Assembly: GCA_031263085.1 (NCBI GenBank)
Contig: JAISGM010000004.1
Coordinates: 55,358-119,357, forward strand
Length of the DNA stretch: 64,000 nucleotides
Reading direction: 5' to 3'
From: Coxiellaceae bacterium
GTDB taxonomy: Bacteria > Pseudomonadota > Gammaproteobacteria > UBA9339
Shown: positions 42,528-53,910 of the stretch, one piece after another
Numbering within the stretch: the stretch's first letter is position 1
How the letters are laid out: every line of letters starts with the position of its first letter
Translations under genes and position numbers: made by a program
The notes under the pieces: generated by a model
What the model saw: the letters and a program-made list of their open reading frames with translations, nothing else
Told to the model about the DNA's origin: nothing
Database searches by the model: none

Positions 42528-43487
42528 TCATACGAATAATTTTTCCAAAATATTTATTAACTTAATATCTAAGTTAGCTACAAAATTGTTCTCTCTTCCT
42601 CCTTGCCAAACAAAACTTACCTGGCATGCATGTAAAAATAATCGCTTCAGACCAAATTGCTTCATTAAGCTATTGAATTTAGAATTTCCATACTTATCAT
42701 CACCGACTACTGGATATCCTATGTGAGAGGCATGCACTCTAATTTGATGTGTACGACCGGTCTTTGGTTCTGCCTCAAGTAAAGAAAAATCTTTGTAGAT
42801 TTTCAATGGCCTAAAAATAGTTGTTGAATCTTTTCCTTTGTCGCTAACAATGACTATTCTCTCTCCAGACACAAGTTGATTTTTAAATAATGGTAAACTT
42901 ACCATTAGTTCGTCGCCACGCCATTTCCCTTTAACTAAAAGGACGTATTTTTTAAACATTTTTCTTTCACTAATCAATTTGTGTAACTCTCTTAGAACGC
43001 TTTTTTTCTTTGCTAAAATTAAACATCCTGAAGTATCACGATCTAATCGATGAACCAATTCTAATTTTTTAAGATCATTTCTTGCTTCTCTTAAAATTTC
43101 GATAACTCCAAAATTAATTCCGCTGCCACCATGAGAAGGAATTCCTGATGGTTTATTAACCACAAGTAATTTACTGTCCTCAAAAATAATTGCATCAAGT
43201 AACAACTTAATTAAATTACAGCTAGGTTTATTCTTTACTATCGTGTCTACCCAAAAAGGCGGAATTCTAAGAAAATCATTAAATTGTAATTTATATAATG
43301 GCTTAATTCTTTTTTTATTAATTCGCACCTCTCCAGAACGTAACATCTTGTAAATATGACTTTTGGGAATATTCTTTAATTTGTTAAATAAAAAATTATC
43401 CAATCGCTGTCCGGATTGTTCTTTATCAACTACAAGGATAGTTGATCTATTCCTTATTATATTATTAGCTCGTAATAGTAGTTGCAT
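42528..43487 (-). CDS. rluC: 23S rRNA pseudouridine synthase RluC
   Basis: S4 domain, VHRLDRDTSGCLILAKK, GRTHQIRVHASHIGYPVVGDDKYG; divergent from rne. Confidence 0.93.
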   Translation of the reverse strand: MQLLLRANNIIRNRSTILVVDKEQSGQRLDNFLFNKLKNIPKSHIYKMLRSGEVRINKKRIKPLYKLQFNDFLRIPPFWVDTIVKNKPSCNLIKLLLDAIIFEDSKLLVVNKPSGIPSHGGSGINFGVIEILREARNDLKKLELVHRLDRDTSGCLILAKKKSVLRELHKLISERKMFKKYVLLVKGKWRGDELMVSLPLFKNQLVSGERIVIVSDKGKDSTTIFRPLKIYKDFSLLEAEPKTGRTHQIRVHASHIGYPVVGDDKYGNSKFNSLMKQFGLKRLFLHACQVSFVWQGGRENNFVANLDIKLINILEKLFV

Positions 43488-43720
43488 TTTTAAAACTTTA
43501 ATAGTAATTTACGGATTTATGATTAATATTTACTATATTTAATTTACGTTGTTTATTGATACAATACCCGCATTCGTGAGTTGAGCCAACATGTATAACA
43601 GGAAGTTGGTTGGAATTAAAAAATATAAGGCACTGACTATAATTGATCTTGAAATAACAAGAACATCATTTCTAATAAGTTTTTTGATCACAGAAGTGCC
43701 GACTAGAAGAGTTATCGCTA

Positions 43721-45640
43721 ATGAACAAAATGTTAATTAACGCAACTCAAATTGATGAGGTGCGTGTTGCTTTAGTTAAAGAAAAAACCTTATATGATCT
43801 TGATATTGAACATCCGGGTTTTGAACAAAAAAAGGGTAATATTTACAAAGCGCGGGTATCTCGTATCGAACCAAGTCTCGAGGCTGCTTTTGTTGATTAC
43901 GGCATAGAGCGTCACGGTTTTTTACCATTTAAGGAAGTTAATCGTTCTTATTTCAAACCGGAACTAATTAATGATTCTAGTCTTGGAATTAAAGATGCTT
44001 TACGCGAAGGACAAGAAATAGTTGTTCAGATCGAAAAAGAGGAACGAGGAAATAAAGGAGCTGCATTAACTACCTTTGTTAGTCTTGCGGGATCATATTT
44101 AGTGTTAATGCCAAATAATCCCCGTATTGGTGGAATTTCGCGCCGTATTGAAGGAGTGGAACGAGAAGAATTAAGAGAGTTGTTACACACACTTCAAGTA
44201 CCTGAAGGCATGGGATTAATTGTGCGTACAGCAGGTGTTGGAAAATCATTAAAAGATCTGAAATGGGATCTTGACTCTCTACTTCGTCGTTGGTACGCCA
44301 TCGAAGAAGCATCCTCTCGGTATATAACCCCTTTCCTGATATATCAAGAAGGCGATGCAGTTATGCGCGCCATTAGAGATTATTTACGTCAAGATATGAT
44401 AGAAATTCTAGTTGATAATTTAGAGTTATTTGAGAAAACCAAACAATACATTAAACAAATTCAACCAGATTTTATTGATAAAATAAAACTTTACCAAAAC
44501 AAAATTCCTCTATTTAGTTTTTATCAAATAGAACAACAAATTGAGACTGCGTATCAAAGGGTAGTAAAGTTGTCTTCTGGGGGATCGATCTCTATAGATC
44601 ATACCGAAGCATTAGTAAGCATCGATGTCAATTCAGCTAAAGCAACTAGTGGCGGCGATATAGAAGAAACTGCACTAAATACTAATCTAGAAGCTGCGGA
44701 AGAAATTGCTCGTCAATTACGACTACGCGACATCGGTGGATTAATAGTAATTGATTTTATTGACATGTCACAACTTAAGAATCAGCGAGAAATAAGTTAT
44801 AGATTACGAGAGGCTTTAGAATGTGATCGTGCCAGAGTTCAAGTAGGAAATATTACTAAATTTGGTTTATTAGAAATGTCACGTCAACGTCTTAGACCTT
44901 ATCTAGGATCAACTATTCAGGTTGCTTGTCCAAGATGTGATGGCCAAGGAACTATCAGAAGTATTGAATCACTAGCATCTTCAATTATCAGAATTATTGA
45001 AGAAGAAGCTACAAAAGAAGATACTACAGAAATTCAAATCCAATTACCAATAGATTTGGCTACTTTTATGTTGAACGAAAAACGCGATACGCTAGCAGAA
45101 ATTTCCAAACGTCAAAATGTTAATATAATAACTTTGCCTTCTTCATATCTTGAAACACCACAATATAAAATAAAGAAAATTCGTCGCCATGAAACCTTTA
45201 AAACTAGAGGTACAAGTTATCAACTAATAGAGCATCAGGAAATTAAACCGTTTAGAAAGCAAGAGATCCCAATTAAAAATGCGGAAAAACCAGCAATAGT
45301 ATCTTCACTTGAAGAAGCATCAAAATCAAACACTAAATCAAGTATTGGGCATAATTTAAAGCAGTTCTTTAATGATTTTTTTAAAACAGTAATAAAAGTA
45401 CAGAAAAAATCAATAGCAAATGATTGCGCTGATACTACAATTACAACTGTAACTAAGGATAAGCGTCAGCGTTACTATTCTAAAAAATATAGACATACTA
45501 CCAACCATCGTAGTAATGGACGTAAATTCAAGAATATTAATTCTAAAACCACCTTAGAACAATCGAAAATAAATATTCACAAAAATCCTATCCATTCTGA
45601 AATATCTGATGTCACTAACAATTCTCCACAAGAAAATTAG
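43721..45640 (+). CDS. rne: Ribonuclease E with short C-terminal tail
   Basis: MLINATQIDEVRVALV, S1 domain, VSIDVNSAKAT, zinc-link CPRCDGQGT; 639 aa. Confidence 0.96.
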   Translation: MNKMLINATQIDEVRVALVKEKTLYDLDIEHPGFEQKKGNIYKARVSRIEPSLEAAFVDYGIERHGFLPFKEVNRSYFKPELINDSSLGIKDALREGQEIVVQIEKEERGNKGAALTTFVSLAGSYLVLMPNNPRIGGISRRIEGVEREELRELLHTLQVPEGMGLIVRTAGVGKSLKDLKWDLDSLLRRWYAIEEASSRYITPFLIYQEGDAVMRAIRDYLRQDMIEILVDNLELFEKTKQYIKQIQPDFIDKIKLYQNKIPLFSFYQIEQQIETAYQRVVKLSSGGSISIDHTEALVSIDVNSAKATSGGDIEETALNTNLEAAEEIARQLRLRDIGGLIVIDFIDMSQLKNQREISYRLREALECDRARVQVGNITKFGLLEMSRQRLRPYLGSTIQVACPRCDGQGTIRSIESLASSIIRIIEEEATKEDTTEIQIQLPIDLATFMLNEKRDTLAEISKRQNVNIITLPSSYLETPQYKIKKIRRHETFKTRGTSYQLIEHQEIKPFRKQEIPIKNAEKPAIVSSLEEASKSNTKSSIGHNLKQFFNDFFKTVIKVQKKSIANDCADTTITTVTKDKRQRYYSKKYRHTTNHRSNGRKFKNINSKTTLEQSKINIHKNPIHSEISDVTNNSPQEN

Positions 45641-45730
45641 TTAGATTGATGAATCTATATCAAATTTTAGTAATTTCTTAATAAAGAAATTAAATTTGGC
45701 TATTTTGCTAGAATTAATTAACAATTAAAA

Positions 45731-46831
45731 TTACTGTATAGCATTTAGATACAATGATCTTCTACTAGAAAAATATTGATAGATTCCCCTAGCAATTCTT
45801 AAAGCTAACTTTTTCTGATATCGATGACTACACAATTTCAATTCTTCTTTGCTATGAGAAATAAAACCGATTTCTATCAATAATGAGGGAATATCTGGTG
45901 ATTTTAAAACTGCAAATGCTGCTTGTTCTACTCTAGGTGAATGTAAATTAGTAATTTTATTAAGTTCATCTAAAACTTTATTACCAATATCTAAACTAGC
46001 GCTGATGGTTGCAGTTTGAGTCAATTCTATTAGTACTGAACGTAATAATCGATTTTTATTAGATATTATCCGACTTATAGATTCATTTTCTTTTTCAGCT
46101 AACCAACGCGCTGCTTCACTGGTTGCTCCTCTTGGAGATAAAGCAAAAACTGAAGCACCATAAGCTTTCCTATGTCTATAAGCATCAGCATGAATAGAAA
46201 CAAATATATCAGCTTTATATAATCGTGCAATCTCTAGACGTTTACGTAGCGAAACAAAATAATCATCATTTCTAGTAAGAAATGCTCGAAACCCAACAAT
46301 ATTATTAATAATATTATATAATTCTTTTGCAACAGCTAGATTGATATATTTTTCGTGTACCCCATGATAACCAATTGCGCCGCTATCTCTACCACCATGA
46401 CCAGGATCAATAACAACAATCACATCACGCAAATGAGAAGGCTCGGTAATTGTCGTAATTTCAGTAGGATATAAATCAAGTATCAAGCGATACGGTTTTG
46501 ATAAAATAAAATGCTTGCATTGAACTGATTTAGTCAAATTGATAATTAAACTTATTTCATTATTATTTTGTAATATAGTGAATGCACCAATTGATGTAGA
46601 CATTCCTTGTTTATTTATGGCTTCTACTATTTTAACTCTCTCAATAGTTATAACAATTTTAGTTGGAAAAATCTTAGCAGTATAACTAGGAGAATGACTG
46701 GTCTCGAATACCAATCTAGTTCTTGATGGTAGATCAGAAAAACGGAAGTCAGTAATTAGATTGTGAGACAATGCTACATTATAAAAACAACAAAATAACA
46801 AACATCCTACTGTTTTAAAGTACTTATTCAT
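45731..46831 (-). CDS. amiB: N-acetylmuramoyl-L-alanine amidase (AmiB/AmiC type)
   Basis: AMIN-like N-terminus; VVIDPGHGGRDSGAIG, SIHADAYRHRKAYGASVFALS; adjacent to tsaE. Confidence 0.92.
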   Translation of the reverse strand: MNKYFKTVGCLLFCCFYNVALSHNLITDFRFSDLPSRTRLVFETSHSPSYTAKIFPTKIVITIERVKIVEAINKQGMSTSIGAFTILQNNNEISLIINLTKSVQCKHFILSKPYRLILDLYPTEITTITEPSHLRDVIVVIDPGHGGRDSGAIGYHGVHEKYINLAVAKELYNIINNIVGFRAFLTRNDDYFVSLRKRLEIARLYKADIFVSIHADAYRHRKAYGASVFALSPRGATSEAARWLAEKENESISRIISNKNRLLRSVLIELTQTATISASLDIGNKVLDELNKITNLHSPRVEQAAFAVLKSPDIPSLLIEIGFISHSKEELKLCSHRYQKKLALRIARGIYQYFSSRRSLYLNAIQ

Positions 46832-47390
46832 TCTTTAATTGCTTAACAATATCTTCACCAGAAATAGAATTAGGAATTACTTGTACCATTCTTAAACCAC
46901 ATTTTTTAACAAAATTAAAACGGCAAAACAAATCTTGAATTGGTAAAAATCCTTTACCTTTGTCTGGCCATTCTACTAAGCAAATATTTTTTTCATTAAA
47001 AAAATCCGATATGCCAATATATAATAATTCCTCAGGTTGTTTTAAGCGATATAAATCAAAATGGCAAACAACTTGATCATTAATCTGATATATCTCTAAG
47101 AGACTAAATGTTGGACTGTTGACTCGTCCAGTATATTTAAGTTTTTTCAAAAAACCACGGACAAACGTAGTTTTTCCCACACCTAATGACCCCTGCAAAT
47201 AAATAACGATTCCTCTTGTACATTGACGAGCTACCATACCACCTAATCTCCTCATTGCCAAAGCATTTTTAATTAATATATCATCCAACCTAATCTCCTT
47301 TGATACTTGCAATAATATCAGTAAATTATTATAAAATTCAAAATGATACCATGAAATATAATCTAGAAACACTCTAATCAAAAATATCAT
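46824..47390 (-). CDS. tsaE: tRNA threonylcarbamoyladenosine biosynthesis ATPase TsaE
   Basis: YLQGSLGVGKTTFVRGFL, NSPTFSLLEIY, CHFDLYRL; the true start is probably internal. Confidence 0.92.
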   Translation of the reverse strand: MIFLIRVFLDYISWYHFEFYNNLLILLQVSKEIRLDDILIKNALAMRRLGGMVARQCTRGIVIYLQGSLGVGKTTFVRGFLKKLKYTGRVNSPTFSLLEIYQINDQVVCHFDLYRLKQPEELLYIGISDFFNEKNICLVEWPDKGKGFLPIQDLFCRFNFVKKCGLRMVQVIPNSISGEDIVKQLKNE

Positions 47391-47578
47391 ATATACTGCA
47401 ATTGTGATAATTCAATCATTTTTACGTTTATGTATAATTTTATCTAAACTAAATTAATGATGTTATATATATCATATGATCATTAGTACTATATAATAGC
47501 GCACAATTCTTATTAATTAATTATCAATTGGAATATAACGTTAAAATACTGGAACAACTTCAATACTCCTAATACGCT

Positions 47579-48505
47579 TTATGGATAACTTAGTAATTCA
47601 CCCAACGATGCATATTTAGTAACCAATAAAATTAAACGATCAACTCCTAAAGCCACTCCAGAACAATTCGGGAGCTTAGTTAATGCGCTCAGAAAATGTT
47701 CATCTAAGGATACTGGAGGTAGATTTAGTTGTCGACGCTTTAGCAAATCACTCTGAAATCTTTTTCTTTGCTCTTGTGGATCATTTAATTCATGAAAACC
47801 ATTGGCCAATTCTATACCTCGGTAATAAACTTCAAAACGAGAAGCTAGATTATATTTTTTATAACAACGAATTTTAGCTAACATGGCTTGCGATGGAGGA
47901 TAATCATAAATAAAAACTGGTTCCTTATTTCCTAAATAAGGCTCAATTAAATGAGTAAACAATAATTGTAACCAAGTGTCTTTATCATTAACAAGACTAG
48001 ATATGCTCAGGTGTTTTTTTTTGGCAAGTAACTTTAATTGTGAGAGCGTATTATCATGAGGATTAATGTCGAGAAATTTTTCAAAAATTTCTCGATAAGA
48101 ATAACGCCTCGCTTGAGGAGCATTGATTATACATTTCAATAAATCATTCATTTCATCCATAAGATCATGGTGATCAAAATTAATACGATACCATTCTAGT
48201 ATGGTAAATTCCGGATTATGTAATCTACCTTGTTCATCTTTACGAAATGCCTTACAAATCTGATAGATATCTTTATTACAATGCGTTAATAATATCTTCA
48301 TAGCAAATTCAGGAGAAGTCTGTAAATATAAGTTATCACATTGGAAACTATTCAAAAATGGTGCAGGATTAGTAGTTGGCAGAAGCAGCGGGGTTGTCAC
48401 TTCGAGAATTTGACGCTTAGCAAAAAATTTACGAAGTTTGCTCAGAATTTTAGCGCGTAATAATAAACAATTTACGATACTATTTTTCTCTCGAGATGTA
48501 TTCAC
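47579..48505 (-). CDS. epmA: EF-P--(R)-beta-lysine ligase EpmA
   Basis: Class II LysRS-like; [45 protein letters not shown]. The ORF runs from TTG 48520; GTG 48505 is an alternative start. Confidence 0.92.
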   Translation of the reverse strand: MNTSREKNSIVNCLLLRAKILSKLRKFFAKRQILEVTTPLLLPTTNPAPFLNSFQCDNLYLQTSPEFAMKILLTHCNKDIYQICKAFRKDEQGRLHNPEFTILEWYRINFDHHDLMDEMNDLLKCIINAPQARRYSYREIFEKFLDINPHDNTLSQLKLLAKKKHLSISSLVNDKDTWLQLLFTHLIEPYLGNKEPVFIYDYPPSQAMLAKIRCYKKYNLASRFEVYYRGIELANGFHELNDPQEQRKRFQSDLLKRRQLNLPPVSLDEHFLSALTKLPNCSGVALGVDRLILLVTKYASLGELLSYP

Positions 48506-49046
48506 CAGTTCTGGTATCAATTTTCAAAATATCTCCAATATTAATAAATAATGGCACACGTACTACGGCTCCTGTTTCAAGAATTGCTGATTTGCTTCCA
48601 CCAGTTGCTGTATCGCCGCGTAATCCAGGATCCGATTCAATTACCTTAAGTGTTACAAAAATTGGAGCAGTAATTACGATGACACTATTATTCCATAAGG
48701 TAACTAAACAAATATCTTGCTCTTTTAACCATTTAATGTCTTCGCCAATAACATTTTTGCTAACAGCATATTGTTCATAAGTAGTGGGAGACATGAAATA
48801 CCACATCTCTCCATCGTTATATAAATATTGTAATTCAATATCTTGAACATCAGCTACTTCTAAGATATCTCCTGACTTAAAAGTTTTTTCTAATATCCTT
48901 CCAGTTTTTAAGTTCCTCAATTTAACTCGATTAAACGCCTGCCCCTTACCAGGTTTAACGTACTCATTTTCAATAATATTACACGGATATCCATCGAGCA
49001 TCACTTTAACTCCATTTCTGAATTCATTGGTAGATATGGTTGACAT
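48480..49046 (-). CDS. efp: Elongation factor P
   Basis: [45 protein letters not shown]; modifiable Lys in PGKGQ. Confidence 0.97.
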   Translation of the reverse strand: MSTISTNEFRNGVKVMLDGYPCNIIENEYVKPGKGQAFNRVKLRNLKTGRILEKTFKSGDILEVADVQDIELQYLYNDGEMWYFMSPTTYEQYAVSKNVIGEDIKWLKEQDICLVTLWNNSVIVITAPIFVTLKVIESDPGLRGDTATGGSKSAILETGAVVRVPLFINIGDILKIDTRTGEYISREK

Positions 49047-49122
49047 AAAAAAACCTCTATAATGCACAAAAAATACATGATACATTATGCGTTTAACTAA
49101 ATAAACGCAAGATCTTAACTTT

Positions 49123-49794
49123 ATGCCAAAAATTCTTGCTATTGATACTTCAACAGATGCATGCTCTTGCGCTTTATTTCTAGATCATAAGATCATCGAT
49201 AAATTTTCAATTGCTCCACAAAAACATGCTAGTTTAATTTTACCAATGGTTAACGAACTTTTAGTTGCTAATAAAATTGAACTTAATCGTCTTGATGCCC
49301 TAGCTTTCTGTTGTGGACCAGGAAGTTTTACTGGTGTGAGATTAGCTACTAGTATTATTCAAGGATTATCTCTAGCTACGACTCTGCCAATAATTAGAAT
49401 ATCTGCGCTGCGTACATTAGCTCAAGAGGCTTTTACAGAATTTAAAGCCACCAAAGTATTGGTAGCACAAGACGCTAGAGCGCAAGAAGTGTATTGGGGT
49501 GAGTATAGCGCCGATAATAATGGAATTATGCAAGCTATCAAGCCTGATAAATTAATTAATCCACGAGATATAAAGATTGTTGATAACAAAAAACTTATAG
49601 GGATTGGTAATGGTTTTGAAATTTATCGTGATTGTTTCATCAAAAAATGTGCCACCATATCAGTTATTGCTAATAAATACGTCAAAGCAAAGTATGTAGC
49701 GAAATTAGCAATGGCTGATTTGATCAATGGCTTAGTCATTACTGTTGACGAAGCGCAACCAGTATATTTACGTGAAAAATTGTTTAATATTTGA
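49123..49794 (+). CDS. tsaB: tRNA threonylcarbamoyladenosine biosynthesis protein TsaB
   Basis: [36 protein letters not shown]. Confidence 0.95.
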   Translation: MPKILAIDTSTDACSCALFLDHKIIDKFSIAPQKHASLILPMVNELLVANKIELNRLDALAFCCGPGSFTGVRLATSIIQGLSLATTLPIIRISALRTLAQEAFTEFKATKVLVAQDARAQEVYWGEYSADNNGIMQAIKPDKLINPRDIKIVDNKKLIGIGNGFEIYRDCFIKKCATISVIANKYVKAKYVAKLAMADLINGLVITVDEAQPVYLREKLFNI

Positions 49795-50022
49795 AATACA
49801 CCAATTAATAGGTTGGTTAATAAATTACTATAGAATCTGACAAAGCTAATAAAATACCAATAAAGAAATACAAAAAATTCAGTAATTTATCTTAATTTTA
49901 TTATCAAGTCTAATAAAAAATTTGATATTCTTGGACGCTAAAAAAATATGATGCTAAAATAGCAATAGGTATTATGCGATTATCTTTAAAAAAGATCTAA
50001 AAAAAACAAGTGAGTCTATTAA

Positions 50023-51087
50023 ATGCTAGTTAAATTATACAAGAAACTTCTAATTGCCTTAATATTAATTGTAAGCTTAGGTATTGGATTGACAATATGG
50101 TTTTTTTTAACCGCTCCTTTAATTGCTACTGACAAATCTTCAATTCATTTAATTTTTCCACGGGGCGCTTCAGTGAGAAAGATGGCTTATTTATTACAAG
50201 AAAAAAATCTTATTGAACGTCCTAATTTATTTATTACTTTGGTTAGCTTAAGTGGTATCGATCGCAAATTACAAGCAGGAGAATATCTTATTGAACCTGG
50301 AACTACGCTGTATACTCTTATTACAAAAATGATTAGAGGAGATACCATACGTCATGCTTTTACCATTATTGAAGGATGGAATTTTCAGCAAGTTATCGCG
50401 GCATTAAATAGCAATCAACATTTAAAACATACTATTACTAAATTAAAAAACGAAGAAATTATGGAAAACATAGGGTATCCAAACGAAATTCCGGAAGGAA
50501 GATTTGCTCCTGATACTTATTTGTTTAGTGGAGAGATAACAGATATTAGTATTTTAAGAAAGTCTTACAAGTTAATGCAAGTCCGTCTAGATTCGGCCTG
50601 GAAACGCCGGGATAAAAATACTTCGTATCACTGTCCATATGAAGCACTAATTGTTGCTTCTTTAATCGAAAAAGAGACCGCTCTCACCAAAGAAAAACCA
50701 ATCATTGCAGGAATAATTTTACGTCGCTTAGAACAGGGGATGTTGCTACAACTTTGTCCCTCGGTAATTTATGGTTTGAAGCATAAATTCACAGGTAAAT
50801 TAACTAAGACTGATTTACTTAGAAATACTTTATATAATACTTACATCCATAAAGGTTTACCTCCATCACCAATTGCGATGCCGAGCAAAGAATCAATCGA
50901 AGCAGCATTACACCCAATATTTACCAAAGCTCTGTATTATGTATCTAAGGGTGATGGGAGTCATGAATTTTCCGTATCTCTTGAAGATCATAATTTGGCT
51001 ATTAATAAATATTTACGAACAAATTCTAATTTATCCTGTAAAACACGCGACAACAAGATTAAATCACAGGAACAACAACTGCCATGA
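50023..51087 (+). CDS. mltG: Endolytic murein transglycosylase MltG (YceG)
   Basis: LQAGEYLI, EGRFAPDTYLFSG, ASLIEKETAL, GLPPSPIAMPSKESIEAALHP. Confidence 0.95.
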   Translation: MLVKLYKKLLIALILIVSLGIGLTIWFFLTAPLIATDKSSIHLIFPRGASVRKMAYLLQEKNLIERPNLFITLVSLSGIDRKLQAGEYLIEPGTTLYTLITKMIRGDTIRHAFTIIEGWNFQQVIAALNSNQHLKHTITKLKNEEIMENIGYPNEIPEGRFAPDTYLFSGEITDISILRKSYKLMQVRLDSAWKRRDKNTSYHCPYEALIVASLIEKETALTKEKPIIAGIILRRLEQGMLLQLCPSVIYGLKHKFTGKLTKTDLLRNTLYNTYIHKGLPPSPIAMPSKESIEAALHPIFTKALYYVSKGDGSHEFSVSLEDHNLAINKYLRTNSNLSCKTRDNKIKSQEQQLP

Positions 51088-51731
51088 AACTCGGTTCTTT
51101 TCTTACTTTAGAAGGCATTGAAGGTGCTGGGAAAAGCACGGCTATTAAATTTTTAGCTAAATGTTTACATAAACATAATATTGATTATATTTTAACCAGA
51201 GAACCAGGGGGGACTCTGATTGCCGAAAAAATTCGGCAAATTATTCTAAATCATCATCAAGAATCTATGTATTCAGATACTGAGTTATTACTTTATTTTG
51301 CTGGCAGAGCTCAACATTTTAATCAAGTTATTATGCCAGCCATAAATAGGGGGCAATGGATAATCTGTGATCGTTTTACCGATGCTACCTATGCCTATCA
51401 AGGTGGGGGAAGGGGATTAACTGACGAAAGAATTGCAATTTTAGAGCAGTGGGTTCAGGGTAATGTGCGTCCAAATTATACTTTATTGTTTGATGTTGCG
51501 GTAACCATCGGCTTAGGACGTATTAAAAAGAAACGTAATTTAGATCGGATAGAAATAGAGCGGGAGCATTTTTTTGAGAAAGTACGCAATTATTATTTAG
51601 AAAGAGCAAGTAGGGAACCTGAAAGATTTTTTATTATCGATGCTAACAAAACATTACCAGAAGTGTTTCAGCAAATTACAAAGATCATAGATCAATTAAG
51701 TAGTTATGCAAACAATCCTACCGTGGCATAA
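51084..51731 (+). CDS. tmk: Thymidylate kinase
   Basis: LEGIEGAGKSTAIKFL, TREPGGTLIAE, DRFTDATYAYQGGGRGL. Confidence 0.96.
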   Translation: MKLGSFLTLEGIEGAGKSTAIKFLAKCLHKHNIDYILTREPGGTLIAEKIRQIILNHHQESMYSDTELLLYFAGRAQHFNQVIMPAINRGQWIICDRFTDATYAYQGGGRGLTDERIAILEQWVQGNVRPNYTLLFDVAVTIGLGRIKKKRNLDRIEIEREHFFEKVRNYYLERASREPERFFIIDANKTLPEVFQQITKIIDQLSSYANNPTVA

Positions 51732-52698
51732 ATCAACCTGGCAGCACTTAGTTGCTAGCAGAGATGTTGGAAGATTTCCTCATGCCATATTAATTAGAGG
51801 ATTACCCGGGGTAGGCAAAAGTGTTTTTGCAAAAAATTTAGCAGCATTATTCCTTTGTCAAAAAAGCATAGGCAAAGATATTCATTGTGGAAAATGTCAC
51901 AATTGCATCCTACTTAGCACTGATAATCATCCTGATCTAATTTTGATCCAATCTACAGAGCAAGATAAATCTATAAAGATAAATCAAATCAGAGAGGTTA
52001 TAACAGAATTAAACAATACATCACACCAAGGAGGAATGAAGATAGTTATTATTAAGTCAGCCGAATTACTTAATATTGCAGCTAGTAATGCTCTATTAAA
52101 AGTTTTAGAAGAACCAACAGCAAACACTCTTATAATATTAATTTCTTCTTACTATATGCTATTACCTGCTACTATTAGAAGTCGTTGTCAAATAATAGCT
52201 ATTAATACTCCTCGATATTCAGTCGCTAATGAGTGGTTACAACAAGTAACACCTAATACTGATATTAAGCTAATCCTTGGTTTAGTTGAGAATTCACCTT
52301 TACAAGCTTTGAGTTTTATTAATGAAAATACATTACAAAAACGTCAAGATTTTTTTAATGCTATTCACGCTCTACACCTAAGAACGATAGATTTAGAGTC
52401 GGTAGTTATAAAATGTCTTAATCTAGGTATAGATAATTTTATTGTGACATTTATGTATATAATAATAGATTTGATTAAATTAAAATTTTCAGTTGATAAT
52501 CAAATTGTCAACCGAGATCAACTTGATAAATTATATCACTATTCAAGTATAATCAGTATAATAGATTTAATGGATTATAGAAAAAAATTATACGAATCAC
52601 GTCGACATCTTATGAATAAAATTAATTTAAATCAACAATTACTTATAGAAAATTTACTTATAAATTGGACATTAAAAATAGATAAACATTGTGTTTAA
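51706..52698 (+). CDS. holB: DNA polymerase III subunit delta'
   Basis: RGLPGVGKSVFAKNLA, zinc motif CGKCHNC, NALLKVLEEPTANTLIILIS. Confidence 0.93.
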   Translation: MQTILPWHKSTWQHLVASRDVGRFPHAILIRGLPGVGKSVFAKNLAALFLCQKSIGKDIHCGKCHNCILLSTDNHPDLILIQSTEQDKSIKINQIREVITELNNTSHQGGMKIVIIKSAELLNIAASNALLKVLEEPTANTLIILISSYYMLLPATIRSRCQIIAINTPRYSVANEWLQQVTPNTDIKLILGLVENSPLQALSFINENTLQKRQDFFNAIHALHLRTIDLESVVIKCLNLGIDNFIVTFMYIIIDLIKLKFSVDNQIVNRDQLDKLYHYSSIISIIDLMDYRKKLYESRRHLMNKINLNQQLLIENLLINWTLKIDKHCV

Positions 52699-52798
52699 AT
52701 TATTATTTAAAACAAATTAGTTCAATAAAAACTAGTAAAACTACTGGAATTTTAAAAGTGAAAATTTTGATTAGTGTAAAATCAACATAATTACAAAT

Positions 52799-53887
52799 TT
52801 ATACATTAAATCGAAAATGTATTACATCTCCATCTTGTACAATATAATCTTTACCTTCTAAGCGTAATTTACCGACAGCTTTTGCACCGCTATCTCCACG
52901 AAATTGAATATAATCATTATATGAAACAACTTCTGCACAAATAAATCCACGAGAAAAATCACTATGAATAACATGAGCTGCTTGTGGGGCAGTTGTTGCA
53001 TAAGAGATAGTCCAAGCTCTCACTTCTCTAGGACCGGCAGTAAAAAATGTTTGAAGGCCGAGTATTTTATATCCGGCATAAATAACTCTATCTAATCCAG
53101 ATTTGGTTAAACCAAGATCCATCAAGAATGATACTTTATCAACCTCATTAAGTTTAGCAATCTCTGATTCAAGAGTAGCACAAATTGGTATTACCATTGC
53201 TCCGTCATTTGCGGCTTCCTTCTCAATTATTTTAAGATAAGAATTATCCTCTATCCCATCTTCAGCAATATTTGCAATATAAAATATTGGCTTCGCTGTC
53301 AGCAAATGCAGGGTATTTAAAATTTTTGAATGAAGATCAAAACCAGAAGAACGTAGAGGAATACCTCGTTCTAAGAAATCCTTAACATTATTAAGTAATA
53401 ACAATTCTGCTGCTGCTTCCTTATCGCCGCTTTTTACAGCTCTGGCAATTTTATTAAGCGCTTTCTCTACCGACTCTAAATCAGCTAAAATCAATTCAGT
53501 ATTAATAACTTCAATATCAGATTTAGGATCAACTTTACAAGAAACATGCACTATATCACTATTATCAAAGCATCTGACTACATGAGCAATAGCTTGAACC
53601 TCACGAATATTAGCTAAAAACTTATTACCCAATCCTTCGCCTTCAGCTGCTCCTTTGATTATTCCAGCAATATCAACAAATTCAACCATAGCCGGAATTA
53701 TTTGTTTAGAATTCACAATATCAGATATTTTTTTCAAACGATGATCTGGAACAGGAATTACCCCAATATTCGGATCGATAGTACAAAACGGATAATTTGC
53801 CGTAGTTACATCAGCCATAGTCAAAGCATTAAAAACCGTGGATTTACCAACATTAGGCAAACCAACTATACCGCATTTAAATCCCAT
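52799..53887 (-). CDS. ychF: Ribosome-binding ATPase YchF
   Basis: [54 protein letters not shown]-terminal TGS. Confidence 0.97.
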   Translation of the reverse strand: MGFKCGIVGLPNVGKSTVFNALTMADVTTANYPFCTIDPNIGVIPVPDHRLKKISDIVNSKQIIPAMVEFVDIAGIIKGAAEGEGLGNKFLANIREVQAIAHVVRCFDNSDIVHVSCKVDPKSDIEVINTELILADLESVEKALNKIARAVKSGDKEAAAELLLLNNVKDFLERGIPLRSSGFDLHSKILNTLHLLTAKPIFYIANIAEDGIEDNSYLKIIEKEAANDGAMVIPICATLESEIAKLNEVDKVSFLMDLGLTKSGLDRVIYAGYKILGLQTFFTAGPREVRAWTISYATTAPQAAHVIHSDFSRGFICAEVVSYNDYIQFRGDSGAKAVGKLRLEGKDYIVQDGDVIHFRFNV

Positions 53888-53910
53888 ATCTTAATCTCGC
53901 TGATTACTAA

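Noticed and set aside
42424-42726. 100-aa plus-strand ORF between rpmF and rluC
   Set aside because: Mostly antisense to rluC and the rpmF start; composition is not protein-like.
43488-43720. Possible structured rne leader
   Set aside because: Long leaders are known for rne, but I could not identify a convincing conserved hairpin by eye.
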